From positions 514,091 through 578,090 of the forward strand of contig CANNZV010000126.1 of the NCBI GenBank assembly GCA_947561585.1: a stretch of 64,000 nt of DNA, written 5' to 3'. Of this stretch, positions 1 through 11,690 are shown one piece after another. A program made the position numbers and the translations under genes. Origin of the DNA: Caprella mutica (lineage: Eukaryota > Arthropoda > Malacostraca > Amphipoda > Caprellidae). The notes under the pieces were generated by a model. That model did no database searches. It was not told the DNA's origin and saw only the letters and a list, made by a program, of their open reading frames with translations. Numbering within the stretch: the first letter of the stretch is position 1; each line of letters starts with the position of its first letter.

Positions 1-1029
1 ATGTAAAATAAGTCATTTATGCTTCACAATTGGGCTTGTTGTGATGATAAACATCACTAATGGGAATGCATGAAGTTAGGAGTAACTCTGTTAGAATTTA
101 TGTTTTCCAGTCTGGCTCCCATGTTTCAGACTCCAGAGGCTGGAAAATTGTAAGCCAATTTTTCAGCCAAAATTTCACAAAAATTCTGAGCCAACTTCTA
201 AGCCAATTTAGCTCATTTTTTGAAGATTTCAAGCCAAAATTAAGTAATTAACATGGGAACATAGGAATTAATTCAAAATTTTAAGCCCATAAGACATATC
301 AGAGTTTTGAACTTTTGAAATCTAAGCCAATTAATTGGTTTAACAGACATACTCTGTAACATGACACAATAATAAATAATTTTCACATGAAATTGTCAAA
401 AATGAGCCCAAACTGGCCAATCGGCACTCTGGAGAAACTAGAAAAGTAGTCTTTTCTGATGGATTAATTACTCAGTTGAACTTAAAACTTTAACAAACCT
501 TAAAATACAGTAAATATTAAAGAAAACTGCATAACCCGCAGCATTTAGCCTATAAAATTCAACTGTTAGCCTAAGGTATTTTCCAGAGTGGCAAACTGGC
601 ATACTGGCTAAGCAGCATCAGCTCAGAATTTATGTTAAAATTTGGCTTAAAATCATGGTACCTTTGACTTCCTCAATTATCTCAAATTTCTAAATTTGGG
701 CTCAGAGATTCAGTACGTACCTAACTACAAATTTTAATTCACAATACAAGCTACAACTAACTAGGTAGTGATTATAGCTGAGAGCTCTACTAATATGAAA
801 TGAATTAATATGATTAGCATTTAGCAACATAACTCACTAACAAATGTACAACTTCAGAAATAAAAATAGATAACTATTGAGATAAGTACCGGCATTTTGA
901 TTTTGTTAGGCATGGGCCAGCCACGCAAAGATGCTCGGTCTTTCATCAGGAAATAAATGATTATTCAAACACTAACGAGATATTCTAAGAATATTTTACA
1001 GGTGAAATTAAATATAAACTTTAACGTAC
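1..1029. repeat. Intron or flank with dispersed repeat pieces
   Basis: On the minus-strand reading this is the first intron of the FUBP-like gene, and no further exon of that gene was found in it. Bases 170-345 match 19199-19385 in inverted orientation, with shared AAGCCAATTAATTGG and TTCAAGCCAAAATTAA blocks. Bases 447-565 match 21597-21735, also inverted. The two pairs together look like one old dispersed repeat, now broken up. No transposase is visible. The short open frame at 60-251 lies in this repeat and is not supported as a gene. Confidence 0.5.
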
Positions 1030-1113
1030 TTGTTTTGCTCGTTGAACGGCGTCGGCGAAGGCTGGATTTTGCTGAAAACTACTATTATTTTGTCCTGCTG
1101 TTGCGGCCATCAT
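1030..1113 (-). CDS. First coding exon of a FUBP/PSI-like KH-domain protein (partial)
   Basis: The exon reads MMAATAGQNNSSFQQNPAFA then DAVQRAKQ, 28 codons in phase 0, followed by a good donor (CAA|GTACGT). An in-frame TAA lies just upstream of the ATG, so this is the true start. The motif AFADAVQRAKQ matches the N-terminal helix of far-upstream-element-binding proteins and insect PSI, where a DALQRARQ-type motif precedes IAAKI and the KH domains. Those proteins bind RNA or single-stranded DNA in the nucleus and act in splicing and transcription. No second exon was found between 1 and 1029, so the gene continues off the left edge. The exon and the sequence before it are much richer in CpG than the surroundings. 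The family call rests on one short motif and is an inference. Confidence 0.5.
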
Positions 1114-1215
1114 GGACGACGGCAATAAGCTGTAATATCCACGCGGTTATGTTGACGTCACGAAAAACAAATGAAGACTGCGACTAGAGAAGCTGCTTGC
1201 GCTTGTCGATGTTAC
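1114..1215 (-). promoter_or_regulatory. CpG-rich 5' region with CRE palindrome
   Basis: Directly upstream of the minus-strand ATG is a CpG-rich stretch in an otherwise AT-rich region. It holds the palindrome TGACGTCA at 1153-1160, about 40 bp before the start codon. This is the position expected of a CREB/ATF-type proximal promoter element of a housekeeping gene. The transcription start was not located. Confidence 0.35.
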
Positions 1216-2004
1216 TTTGTATTATTTTGTATTTCAAATGAAGTTCGCCTCAAACATACGTTGGTATACTACTTCTTTATCTCTTGTGTTTTATATATTA
1301 AATTCTAATATAAAATCAATTAAAATAGACTATACAAATCAGAATATCACTTCAGCTTACTACTCAAAATCACAATGCAGCTATTATAAGAATTTGGTAT
1401 TATTGAAAAAAATAAAATTTATGATTTGAGTTGGGATTATATTTAAGATTACATTAATGTTATAGGCTAGTCACGAAAACAGAAGTTTATTTTTTCATTG
1501 AAAGAACACAGGTAGATTCCTTTTAATTTATTTGTCTATAATAATATAGAATAGTGTGTCATATAGATAGATATAGCAGGCAGCTAGTATAGTATTATAT
1601 TTGCAGTTACTTATATAAATTAAATTAGAAACTAATTAATGGTTAATTGTATTGACAATTATTTTATATTTCCTCTCTCAATGATAATAAAAATAAAAGA
1701 TCAAACAGATTAAGAAGGCTTAGCTATCTAATTTAATTAGACCAAATTAATTCAGTGTAAACACTATTTTTCCAAATCTTTAAATTTTCAATAATGAATT
1801 AATTAGTATTAGGTAGGTACACATAATTATAAATAATGATATATTATATACTAACTAATTAACTTATAGGATTAATTACTATTTCACTTTAAAATCATCT
1901 TTTCAATTTGACCTTTTCAATTAACATATGTGATCAATTAATACGTACCGTATATATTGATGCTAAAAATCAAGATTTTTGGCTGTACACGAAATGAAGA
2001 CGGG
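1216..2004. other. AT-rich intergenic stretch
   Basis: Very AT-rich sequence with many TTAATTA-type words. No coding exon, terminal repeat or tandem array was recognised. The open frame at 1217-1429 has no family features. Confidence 0.4.
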
Positions 2005-2830
2005 ATGGTTCTGTATTGGGCCAACGTTGGCCCAATACAGAACGAAACTCTGGGCCAATGCTGTCATGCAGACCTCGATGTATTGGGCCAGCACAGACTC
2101 GACGTTGGTCAGTGCTATTTTCATATTAGAGGTGTGTTAATTAGATTAAGCTATACAGAACAGTTACTTCTCACAATGTAGAAGTTCAAATATATTTCAC
2201 AGATCAAAATTCAGGGGGAAAATATAAAACAGGTGCCTATTCAAACTCGAATCTATATTTTTTAACTATGCTTTTATTAACCAAATTATGATATTTCTTT
2301 TAAAATTACATAGAAAGTATAATTTCCAATGAAAATAATTATTTCAGACGGAAAAATAACTTTTCATACCAAATATATGAATTAACTAGCGGCCAGGCTC
2401 ATTTTTATGAATGAAATATATAAAGTGTTAAGTTAATAATTGAGGGATAACAGGTCCATTTATACTAAATTGGCTGAAACGGCTACAATTTCAAAGATAT
2501 ACTTAATTGAGGATATTAAATTGGCCAGTTGGTGTGATTAAAGTTGGGAGAGATCGTTTGCACCTAACCTCTCTTATTTGTTGGCTATAACTGCCAAATA
2601 GAATCGGTAGACCGGTATAATAAACATACCTACTGGTACATCAAAAATCGCTGGATTGGTTAACAATGATTCCTTTTATTGGGTCAGTGCTCTTTGGCAA
2701 CCGTTGGCTCAATGTCGTTTACCATACATTGGCCCCATGTGTAATAGCTTTGGCGGACCAATGCCCGGTCGTGCCTTTACTTTGCCAACGTTTACCGACG
2801 TTGGCCCGATAGTGCAATGTTATCAGGGTA
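2005..2830. mobile_element. Foldback-like element with TTGGGCCAACGTTGGC termini
   Basis: Both ends carry several spaced copies of a palindromic unit related to TGGGCCAACGTTGGCCCA. On the left they fall at about 2017-2110, on the right at about 2675-2810, in opposite orientation. The middle is AT-rich and has no transposase. Inverted ends made of repeated short units are the hallmark of Foldback-type non-autonomous DNA transposons. Exact ends and target duplication were not resolved. Confidence 0.55.
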
Positions 2831-3376
2831 CCTACATTACGTAATTAAGTTAGTTTTTAAGGAATTTTTTACGAACTTTGTCACTAAATTTATATACTCT
2901 ATGAATCAATGCTATAATCTTATCGTCATCATTCAATTATAATATTCATCCAGAAGTACAACATATAACTTTTATATTAACAGGAAAAATGTTCTATTAA
3001 TTAGAGATCAAACACCAGTCTTGGAAGATTCAAATCTCTGCTGAAGTGAGAGAAATTAGTTTTATGATAAATTTGTGTAGTTTTTTGTTTCAGTTCCGTA
3101 ATGTCCCACACGTTCAAATATATACGTACTATTATTGAAAATTTCAAGGTTTATGTATAACTTATATTATGTTTTCCTTAATGTATAAAATAACAAGCTT
3201 CAAATAAAAAATTTATAAACTATTATTCATATATATTACATTATTTATACAAATGGAGACGTATGTGGGAATTTACGCACCGCCTCAATATTGAATCCTG
3301 GCAAGAACATACTAATTAGTGAGGACTCTAACACGACTGAATTAAGAAAGAGAGGATACTATTGAAGGAGTCCTTG
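2831..3376. other. AT-rich intergenic stretch
   Basis: No exon, repeat array or terminal inverted repeat was recognised. Confidence 0.35.
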
Positions 3377-3572
3377 GCATTATCTGGAGGAGGAAGTATA
3401 CCATTATCTGGAGGAGGAAGTACACCATTATCTGGAGGAGGAAGTACACCATTATCTGGAGGAGGAAGTATACCATTATCTGGAGAAGGAAATATACCAT
3501 TATCTGGAGGAGAAAGTATAACGTTATCTGGAGGAGGCAGTATAACATTATATGGAAAAGGCAGTGAAATAT
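3377..3572. repeat. 24-bp minisatellite, about 8 copies
   Basis: Tandem units of the form CATTATCTGGAGGAGGAAGT plus four bases, with a few substitutions, especially in the last three copies. Because 24 is a multiple of three the array is open in several frames on both strands (for example an SGGGSIPL octapeptide on the plus strand). These frames have no start context or flanking coding sequence and are not called as genes. Confidence 0.9.
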
Positions 3573-3779
3573 AATTAGAGGAAGCATTAATAAGAATGAT
3601 TATCATTTATGGAATCTATTTTAGTACAGCTATTATCTTCAAGGTATATGGATTATTGAATGGAGAGAATTAATGGGGAAACTGTGACAGTCACAGCTAG
3701 GAGCCACATATAGATAATGAATCCTAGAATAAAATTGATGTCAGAAATGGAAGATTGCAATATAGATGTGTTTTCAATA

Positions 3780-4200
3780 ATATAGTTCACCAGCGCACAC
3801 AGCAAGTGAATCTATTGCACTTCCCAAAACACTTCCCCCAATCGAACGATTTCGAAGTTTGATATGTTACTTCGGCACCTAGACATCCTAATTTGACACC
3901 TTTAGATTTCTTCTAATCGGGATAATTAGAGGAGAGAGTTTTTGTTAATTGGTCCCGTCATTTGGAAGATCTGAAAGCTTTCATTATTCAAGAAATCCGC
4001 AACATATTACTCATATATGTTAAGAAAAGTAATGAAATGTAGTGAAAAGAATGCTTATGTGGCACTATGTGCATAAACGATTATGGAAAACATTTGAAAG
4101 GGGTTATATTCAAATAAAAATTTAAAAACATTGTACTTCTTAATTTTTGCGTAATTAGTTTTTTAAAGTAGCATGTGACTTTTGCCACACCGTGTCTATA
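3780..4200 (+). mobile_element. Degenerate mariner-like transposase, C-terminal part
   Basis: Reading across stop codons, 3870-4010 gives RHPNLTPLDFF, then LEERVFVNWSRHLEDLKAF and IIQEIRN. This is the mariner-type block around the third catalytic residue (SPDLTPLDFFLWG..LKERVF). Near 4070-4110 a MCINDYGKHLKGVIF-like stretch matches the usual mariner C-terminus. The copy has several in-frame stops and is dead. A CCACACCGTGTCTA stretch at about 4182-4195 may be the decayed 3' terminal repeat. The N-terminal half was not recognised. Confidence 0.6.
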
Positions 4201-4567
4201 TATAGTTAGATAAATAACGAAGGAAGTGAAGATTTTTTTTCAATTTTAGAGTTTATGAAAGTACATATATTTTAAGTACATTTTATAACAAAATATAGAA
4301 TGCTAAAATAAATTAATATTTAATATTCGTAAATCTAAAATAGAAAAAAGTTTTCTTTTTCGTTTTTCTCTAACTGTACGCTTCATCATTTTATTACAAT
4401 ATTTTCAATAACGCAACCAATTTGTGAACTTATATATCATATAGTGTGTCATGTATTTCAATGCGGTTTAGGAGCAGCAAATATTAAATATATATATATT
4501 TCACCAAAAGATTGAAAACACGAACGGCCAAATTTTCCAACACCGAAAACTTACATGAATGATACTA

Positions 4568-4787
4568 AGGCAAGTTAGTTCTTAATTATCGGTCAGTTCC
4601 ATATTTTCAAACACTTAGGAAAAAATTATATAATAATAATTATTTATTTTTTATTTTTATTGGCTTCCAGGATACCTGCAGGTATCATGGATACCAATTA
4701 AATTGAAAATTGAATGATAATTATTATATTTTTTTTTCTTACGTGTCCGAAAATATGGAACTGACCGATAATTAAGAACTTACCCTA
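4568..4787. mobile_element. MITE of the TTAATTATCGGTCAGTTCC family
   Basis: Terminal inverted repeats of about 40 bp (4572-4613 and 4743-4786) share TTCTTAATTATCGGTC and GTTCCATATTTTC. The core is AT-rich and contains a small palindrome around GGATACCTGCAGGTATC. Relatives are at 8337-8399, 26104-26325, 34083-34280 and 36345-36515. There is no coding capacity. Confidence 0.75.
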
Positions 4788-4789
4788 TA

Positions 4790-5329
4790 TTATAGTCCAC
4801 CAACTAAGTTATAGGTCAGAATAAAGTTGGAAAAATTAGAATAAATTTTAATTAGAATAAATAGAGAAACTGATTGCATCTGAAAGAATTCAGCCTTTTA
4901 TTTAATTGCCATGTTTTCCGAAATATGAGTATTTATGCAGTACTTTTCATGTGGTCAAATATGGATAGGATTCACACGGTAAATAGTTTCTTAGTCGACC
5001 AACCTTCACAATCTTAGAAAAACGTAAAGAAATTATTTCCTATTAATTTTTACCATTAATTGATTCATATATATTTATATTCTATATTAATTTATATTAC
5101 TATTATTATTCATTTAATTAATTTGTAAAATTCAGCTATTGCACACTTGAACGCTCGTAAGTTCCACTATGTATTATCATAATTACAGAATATACAATTG
5201 TTTCCTGTAGGCTTGCAGCGTAGCAAAAGCACAGCATAGCACTAAAATTAAAGTCATCTAACTATTGGCGTAAGAGCATCAGTTACTTGCGTGAATCTAA
5301 AAATAAATTGATGCAACAGACGTACTTCG
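4790..5329. other. Upstream region of the ankyrin-repeat gene
   Basis: AT-rich sequence without recognised exons or repeats. It leads into the putative promoter of the gene that starts at 5542. Confidence 0.3.
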
Positions 5330-5541
5330 AGAGAGTTGTTCAGTGTCGCAAACTTTCTCGTTTGCACTGCAATTCATCTATTCTGAGAGAGAATTGTGAA
5401 TAGAACAGTTGATAGGTGTATCCTGCTTTAGATAAATAAATAAATTATAAGTTTTTATTGCTAAATTGTGTACATAAGTGAATATTTGGAAAAATATGAT
5501 GGATACTAATTTCTTAGTCTAATCAGTGCTAATAATTTAAA
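5330..5541 (+). promoter_or_regulatory. Putative initiator and 5' leader of the ankyrin gene
   Basis: TTCAGTG at about 5339-5345 matches the arthropod initiator consensus TCAGT. A weak A/T-rich box (AAAAATAAA, about 5299-5307) lies about 35 bp before it. The leader of about 200 bp has stops in frame with the coding sequence, including TAA at 5533-5535. Inferred from motif position only. Confidence 0.3.
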
Positions 5542-7125
5542 ATGGAGGACACTATTCTAGATCAATTAATAAACCTACTACCGCCAGAGACTTCTTACGG
5601 AGAGGAGTATAATGTGCTCATTAAAGCTTTTAAAGATTGTGATGTTGCCATACTGAAAAAATTCATACAACTGGGACTTGATGTAAATATTGAACTTTTT
5701 GATAAACATACCCCACTTACCCTGTTGATAGGAACTTCAAACTCGGAACATTGGCCCGATGTTGCAAAGCTGTTATTGGAGGCAGGATGTTGTCCTAATG
5801 CTCGCAATCCGAAAGGAACGACAGTTCTGTCAATGCTCGTGAGCTCAGGAGAACCTGACTTGGTGTCGTTAGCATTGGATAAAGGTGCAGACATAGAAGC
5901 AATAGGAGCTAGTGGAGAGACTGCTCTCCTCTCAGCCGTACACTTCAAACAAGTTCCGTGTCTCAAAGTATTGCTGGAGAGAGGGGCAGATCCCAACGTT
6001 ATATCCCCTGAGGGAAATTCAGCGGTGATGTGGGCTGCTGGAAGGAGCAATGGAATCGGTTCCCCCAAATCATTGGCAGCTATGAAACTCTTACTGAAGT
6101 ACGGAGCAGATCCCAACAAAGCAAACAACAGAGGATACACTCCACTGATGGCTGCTTCTCTAATCCGTGAAACGGAGTCTGTGAGAACGTTGATCGAGGC
6201 AGGGGCAAATATGGAAGCTAAAGATTTTCGGGGAGAAACCGCTCTCTTCAAAGCTGTGTACTCAAATTGTCAGGAGACTGTCAATAGTTTGATAAATTCA
6301 GGCGCAAACATAAATGCAACTTGTAAAATAAACAGAACTCCAGTAATGATGTGCAATACGTATAAAATACTGAGCAGTCTGTTAGAACATAGAGCAGACA
6401 CCTCTCTAGCGGATTGTGATGGCTACACCCCTCTACATCACTACGCTACATCTAGTAAGACAGAGTTCATACGATTGCTTGTCATTCACGGGGCAGACAT
6501 TGAGCGTCGCTGCGTCAAAGGCAACACTCCACTTCAACTGGCTGTGAGATCACGATCAAGAGACAACATACAATTTTTCTTGTCTAAAAAGGGAAATATC
6601 AGCACTAAAAATGAATTGAATGTAAATCTACTTCATGAAATAATAATTCCCTTTGACTTCTTTGAAACGATGGATGTATTTCCAATAGTGAACACTTTGT
6701 CTCTTCTAAAAGAAATCCAGAACTACGTATCTCAGTCATCGGAGGAGAGTGGGGAGCTAATGAAGACTCTCGTTTCGCAAGGTGGAGACTTCGCTCCTTG
6801 CTCCAATGGAGTGACTCCTTTGATGCTAGCAGCTCTCAGTGCAGACACGAGTATGGTGCAGTTTCTATTACAAGGTTCGGAAGCAGATCCATATATAGAA
6901 GACTGTGAGGGTAGAAGTGTCCTTAGTTACGCATGTAGAGGAGGGGACTTATCTATTGTGAAGCTGCTGCTGCAGAGGGGCTGCTCAGTGAACACCATGG
7001 ACAGCAATGGAAACTTACCTATATTTTATGCAGCTCAGTTCAGTCATATGGGGATAGTGGAGCATTTGATTTTAGATTTTGTGATCTGCATAACTCATTT
7101 ACGTCAAAATCAGTGTAATGTGTAA
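5542..7125 (+). CDS. Intronless ankyrin-repeat protein, 527 aa
   Basis: One uninterrupted frame with an in-frame TAA nine bases before the ATG, so the start is secure. The protein is almost entirely ankyrin repeats, about 12-13 of them, with repeated G-TPL...A helices and LLL..GADPN turns. Clear examples are GETALLSAVHFKQVPCLKVL, LLERGADPNVIS, GYTPLMAASLI, GYTPLHHYA, GVTPLMLAALS and IVKLLLQRGCSVN. One less regular segment of about 65 residues (roughly 360-425) separates the first nine repeats from the last three. No signal peptide, membrane segment, SOCS box or kinase domain is seen, so it is probably a cytosolic scaffold; partner unknown. The last 15 or so residues (after IVEHLI) stop looking like a repeat, so the end may be truncated or may hide a splice donor (TTTT|GTGATC) into an unseen exon. 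Base composition is clearly less AT-rich than the flanks. Lack of introns could mean a retrocopy. Confidence 0.85.
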   Translation: MEDTILDQLINLLPPETSYGEEYNVLIKAFKDCDVAILKKFIQLGLDVNIELFDKHTPLTLLIGTSNSEHWPDVAKLLLEAGCCPNARNPKGTTVLSMLVSSGEPDLVSLALDKGADIEAIGASGETALLSAVHFKQVPCLKVLLERGADPNVISPEGNSAVMWAAGRSNGIGSPKSLAAMKLLLKYGADPNKANNRGYTPLMAASLIRETESVRTLIEAGANMEAKDFRGETALFKAVYSNCQETVNSLINSGANINATCKINRTPVMMCNTYKILSSLLEHRADTSLADCDGYTPLHHYATSSKTEFIRLLVIHGADIERRCVKGNTPLQLAVRSRSRDNIQFFLSKKGNISTKNELNVNLLHEIIIPFDFFETMDVFPIVNTLSLLKEIQNYVSQSSEESGELMKTLVSQGGDFAPCSNGVTPLMLAALSADTSMVQFLLQGSEADPYIEDCEGRSVLSYACRGGDLSIVKLLLQRGCSVNTMDSNGNLPIFYAAQFSHMGIVEHLILDFVICITHLRQNQCNV

Positions 7126-8330
7126 TCAAAGATTATAATTCACAGTGATATATAGGATGTGATCCAGTCATAACATTTCATCAAACCATTTGGAACATAC
7201 GATATGGATGTGGTGCATATATCAAGTAGAGCGGAAACACTATAATGTAATCTGATAGTTTTTATTGTATAGAAAGGGAAAAATTCATTTCACAAATGTT
7301 GAAAAATTTTAATTATGCATTCGTGTATTGGGAAAACAATTTCACAAAGTGAGTGCATTGTGATCTAAATATATGAGTAAAGATCGTAGATGTGGAAAAA
7401 TTATTTCTTCAGTAGGTACAGTAACTAACATAGAAATGTAATAAAAGATAGGGAACACAAACAACAAAAAGGAAAATGAAGAGTTGAATGAATTCTCTAC
7501 GAGCCCACCTAATTGGAAATTAATCAAGATCACGAGACAAACCATATGATCCAAATTACAACAGTTTGTAGTGAAAAAGACGCCATATCTCTTCTCATCC
7601 ATCATCCAAATGTACAAAGGTATTAAACTAATTATCAGTTGAAATTGATTAAACATATAGCAGCATTGAATATTTTTTTTCTAAAATAACTAACAAATTA
7701 ATTAGATTGTATTATGTTTCAGAGGGAAAGGAGAAAGAAGGAAGTTGGAATGAGATGTCAAAGAGAAATGCATCTCAGAGATCTACCTCCTACAACCGCA
7801 TCTGTCACAGTGCTCATGGATACAGAAAAGATTTAATTAGTATAATTTGATATTAAAAAAAAAATATATACTTTGAATTTGTAATGAATATTTTCAAATT
7901 TGTTCTGTTAAATTTATATTAGTTACTTAGGGAGTAATAGAAATATTAAAGAAAATTTAAATTATTAATTCTGTAATCAGAAATTCAGAATATTCCAACA
8001 TTTCAAAATAAAGTTAATATAATACATTGAATCATTTTTTAATAACAATAAATTTACACACTAATAAAACTAAAAATTGACTATTTTTCAGTTAGGTGTA
8101 CCTATGAGTAAGAAACTTTTCTGTCATTTTAAAGGTGACGAAATATTTGTTTTTTTTACAATAATCAATAGCTATGAGTTAGAAATATAGACACACTAAA
8201 CCATTAACTTCTAGTGTAAATAAAAGCGGGAAGGGAAATTATTAGCTACATTTATGTTTTTTTACCATTCAAATAGCAAAAATGGAATTAGGGAGGTAAA
8301 TATCATCATCTTGGAAAAATATTCTAGGAA
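7126..8330. other. AT-rich intergenic stretch
   Basis: No exon, tandem array or inverted repeat was recognised. The frame at 7342-7656 (minus) has no family features. Confidence 0.35.
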
Positions 8331-8336
8331 AACTAA

Positions 8337-8399
8337 GGTAAATTACGAATTATCGGTCAGGTGCAGATGTGAAACTGAACCGATAATTCGTAATTTACA
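8337..8399. repeat. Minimal inverted repeat, MITE remnant
   Basis: A near-perfect palindrome: TAAATTACGAATTATCGGTC at the left and its complement at the right, with a loop of about 20 nt. The ATTATCGGTCAG core is shared with the 4568-4787 MITE, so this may be a solo terminal-repeat form of that family. Confidence 0.6.
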
Positions 8400-8576
8400 C
8401 TAGTTCTCGCTGTCTGCTGGTGACATAATGTCTGAATGCAGAGGAAACTTATACAAAAAATAAGTAACAGAAGCAACAAATTGTATCTACCGTTTGAGAA
8501 CATCGATTATTACCAAATGTAACTAAATATCATACGACAATTTCAATGTCATTATTAAAAATAGCTTGAAACAATA

Positions 8577-9232
8577 TACAGTAAAACTCCTGAGTTATGA
8601 AGCACTCGTATAATGAAGGACATGAGTTATGAAGTATTTCCTATGTTTAAATTATAGAAAACTAGATTACGTACACTCAGTAGATCGCATAGCTTCGCCA
8701 CCGCTTATCCGTTTGCTATCAAAATCTAATAAACTGGTGACTGGATAGTGAGTGACCAATCTTCCCACCAAATTTCATACAATATGGTTCAATATTTTTT
8801 GAGTTATAATTGACCTTTGACCGGATCGCTTCTAAAATTTTACCAGATGTATCCTGAACATTATCAAATCGTCCCATCAAATTTGAGACAATTTGGTTGA
8901 ATACTTTTTGAGTTATAAATGGCCTTGACCTTGATCTTAGAACCGATTACTCCCAAAATATAACAAAATGGTTCCTGTATATTGACTAATCGTCCCACTA
9001 AGTTTCATGCAATATGGTTCAACACTTTTTGAATTATAAATGACCATGACCTTGGACCAGGTCACTCCCCAAATTCTACCAGCAGGTCACTGGACATGAC
9101 CAATCTTTTCACTAAATTTCAGGCAATTTTGTTGAACACTTTTTCAGTTATGCGAATAACAAGATAATAAATAATTGCCGTCAATAATATAGCCTTCCCG
9201 CATTCTACGAAGGTAACGATATACTGTACGTC
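8577..9232. repeat. Degenerate tandem repeat with pogo-like left end
   Basis: The segment starts with TACAGTAAAACTCCTGAGTT, the same start as a sequence at 39526, resembling pogo/Tigger termini inserted at TA. From about 8757 to 9180 there are four diverged units of about 110-120 bp, each with a TCCCACCAAATTTCATGCAA-like word, GGTTCAACACTTTTTGA and GACCTTGACC. The copies end in CAGTTATGCGAATAACAAG. No protein is encoded. Probably a non-autonomous element or degraded satellite. Confidence 0.55.
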
Positions 9233-10235
9233 ATGGCCGAAAATATCCTATCATTAGGAAATAATTAAACGGCTTGATGTATTATTATAACCTATTGAAA
9301 TTTTCATCTTTTATTTAAAACGCATCTGGAAATTGGTACTTCATCCTCTTCACAGTTAGGAGATGAATAAGAAGAAATGGATCACAGTGATCTTTCACTG
9401 CGAGACCATAAATGATATGAAAGGTAGTAAAATATTACTTTTAAGGGAGTTCAATAATGAGTATTAGGGACCTCTTCTATTCAATAATCCTAGGCGCCAC
9501 TTTAATCACTTCATTTTCCTCTTCTTCGTGGGGTAGTGTTAGTTAAAACAAAAGTTCATTAACTGATATCATCATCATGGAGCAGAAACAGATTTTTTCT
9601 GATGGTTACCTAAATATTAGAGTTGTTCAGATCTTCGACCACTTCGCTTCATTTTGCTCATCATCTTCAGTTACAATATATCTACATAACATTGATCAAA
9701 GTTATGTTACCAAGGTTTCAATAAATTCAGGAAACGGGGCAACTAAATGGCATTTATTGAAAAGAAAAATACAGGCTCAGCTTAGCTATAATATGCTAAA
9801 AAAGGGCACAAACTAAAAGGCAAAAAAAATCCCATTGTAATGTATAGCTACCATTGGGTATTTAAAGGGTCTTGAACACATGTGAAACCTACTAGCTGCA
9901 TTTCCTTGAAATAAAAAAAATAATAATAAACTTCTTAACTATATAAAGAAAAAGAAAATGGTATAGAAATCTAACAAAACATGAAGTTCCTTGTTATTAC
10001 ATTGCACAAAATATCCATTGCTGTATCTTCCTCCTGTGAGAAAATACATCAAAAACAGAATATTATTACTAGAGACAAATTAAATTATAAATTGATAACA
10101 TCAGGTAGCTACTAAAATGAAACGGCACAACATATGGTTACCTCGATTGGTAAATTACCCATATGGAAGTAAAGAAAGATGTTAGTTAGTGTTAGCGTAC
10201 AAAAAAGCAGTAGAAATTATAGCTACAGGCTTCTG
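9233..10235. other. Intergenic stretch, nothing recognised
   Basis: No exon or repeat was supported. The plus frame at 9577-9816 has no motif, signal peptide or splice context and is not called. Confidence 0.3.
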
Positions 10236-11065
10236 AGGGTGGAGTTAATGTCTGTGTTGGCCATTCAGAGTCCATTGATGACATCGAAAGCAAAATAAAT
10301 ATAAAGGACAGATAGGAAGCAGTGAGAAAGAAAAGATGTTCCATGAAATGAATCACCTACCACCAGTCGAAGAGAAATTCATGGATGCAGAAAAGTTACA
10401 CCGTGAAAAAAAACTTACTCACCAAGGAATGTGACGAAAAGGGACACAAGCACCGGTGACTGCACTAACGAAAGGATGAGGAAAATGATCGAAAAAATAA
10501 TTAATTAAGTGAAGTTTTAACGTCTGCTTCGGAACCAAAGGCCATATCACTGACGTCAAAAAGGAAATTAAATACAAGGAACTCTAAGAAGCAGTCTGCA
10601 GGAAAGTAGCTCCATGAACAAAGCCACCTACTACCGTCGGTTACAAGCTCATTGATGCAGAAAAGCTACATCAGCAGTGCAGTCACCAAGGAATGTGACG
10701 AAAAAGGGACACAAGCACCGATGACTGCACTCGCGGATGGAAGAGGAAAATGAAGAGGTGATAGTAAATGAAGCCTACGAGCCTTCTTAACACAAAAATC
10801 TAAGACATCGTAGTTGAAGAGCATAACCCTAGTACTATTCTCTGAAACAGAAATCATTTTATAAATTAATTAATAATGTAGTAGGGGGTTAACATATGCT
10901 TTGAAAGCGAAGGCCATATCGCTGATGTCAAAAGGAATTTAAATACAAGGGACTAGAAGAAGCAGTCATAATGGAAAGTGGCTCTATGAACGAAGTCAGC
11001 TACGACCTGTCGGTAACGATGCTTATGAGTCCAGAAACGCTACTCTGTGAAGAATTGTATATAAT
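10236..11065. repeat. Three diverged direct repeats
   Basis: Three related blocks start near 10240, 10510 and 10895. Shared words include GGCCATATC.CTGA.GTCAAA, AAATACAAGG.ACT, AGAAGCAGTC and TTCATGGATGCAGAAAAG-like text. The first two also share CACCAAGGAATGTGACGAAA and GGGACACAAGCACCG. A short fourth piece with the same start lies near 17815 inside the FKBP6-like gene. No coding potential was recognised. Confidence 0.6.
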
Positions 11066-11365
11066 GAATCAAATTCAGTAATAATGAAAAATTACAAACC
11101 TAGTTCCTACCTACAACAGGTAGGACCCCCTTCTCTTCTACAGACAGGTTCAAGATAGCACCAATAGTATAAGAAAATGAAGACATAACTACAGGTTACA
11201 ATGCAAACAAAATTAAAGAAAAGCACCAATATCACAGGAAATCCCAAGAAGAGACTGAAAAGAGTTCAAAGAAATAAAGTACACATTTTTACACACTCAT
11301 AATTGATATCAACTATTTGGTGAACTTTCATGACTAATATTTATCAACACTTGAATCACGAAGAA

Positions 11366-11690
11366 GAGGAAAATGAAATGGAGAGAAGAAAGTGGTGCAT
11401 AGAAAAATGGAGAGAAGTGGTGAATAGGAAAATGGAGAGAAGAAAGTGGTGCATAGAAAAATGGAGAGAAGTGGTGAATAGAAAAATGGAGAGAAGTGGT
11501 GAATAGAAAAATGGAGAGATGAAAGTGGTGCATAGGAAATGATGAAAAGAAAGTGGTGCATAAGAAAATGGAGAGATGAAAGTGGTGCATAGGAAAATGG
11601 AGAGATGAAAGAGGTGCATAGGAAATGGAGAAAAGAAAGTGGTGCATAGGAAAATGGAGAAAAGAAAGTGGTGCATAGGGAATTGAAGGG
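11366..11690. repeat. Purine-rich minisatellite, 23-29 bp units
   Basis: Tandem units built from AAAATGGAGAGAAG, AAAGTGGTGCATAGG and a shorter GTGGTGAATAG variant, about 12 copies. The array is open in three minus-strand frames, giving repetitive MHHF-rich peptides; these are artefacts of the repeat and not genes. Confidence 0.9.

Noticed and set aside
3328..3606. Overlapping open frames on both strands with PPPDN/SGGGS repeats
   Set aside because: They are by-products of a 24-bp minisatellite whose unit is a multiple of three; no start context or flanking coding sequence.
5595..6251. 218-aa minus-strand frame
   Set aside because: Lies opposite the ankyrin-repeat coding sequence and mirrors its repeats; no independent features.
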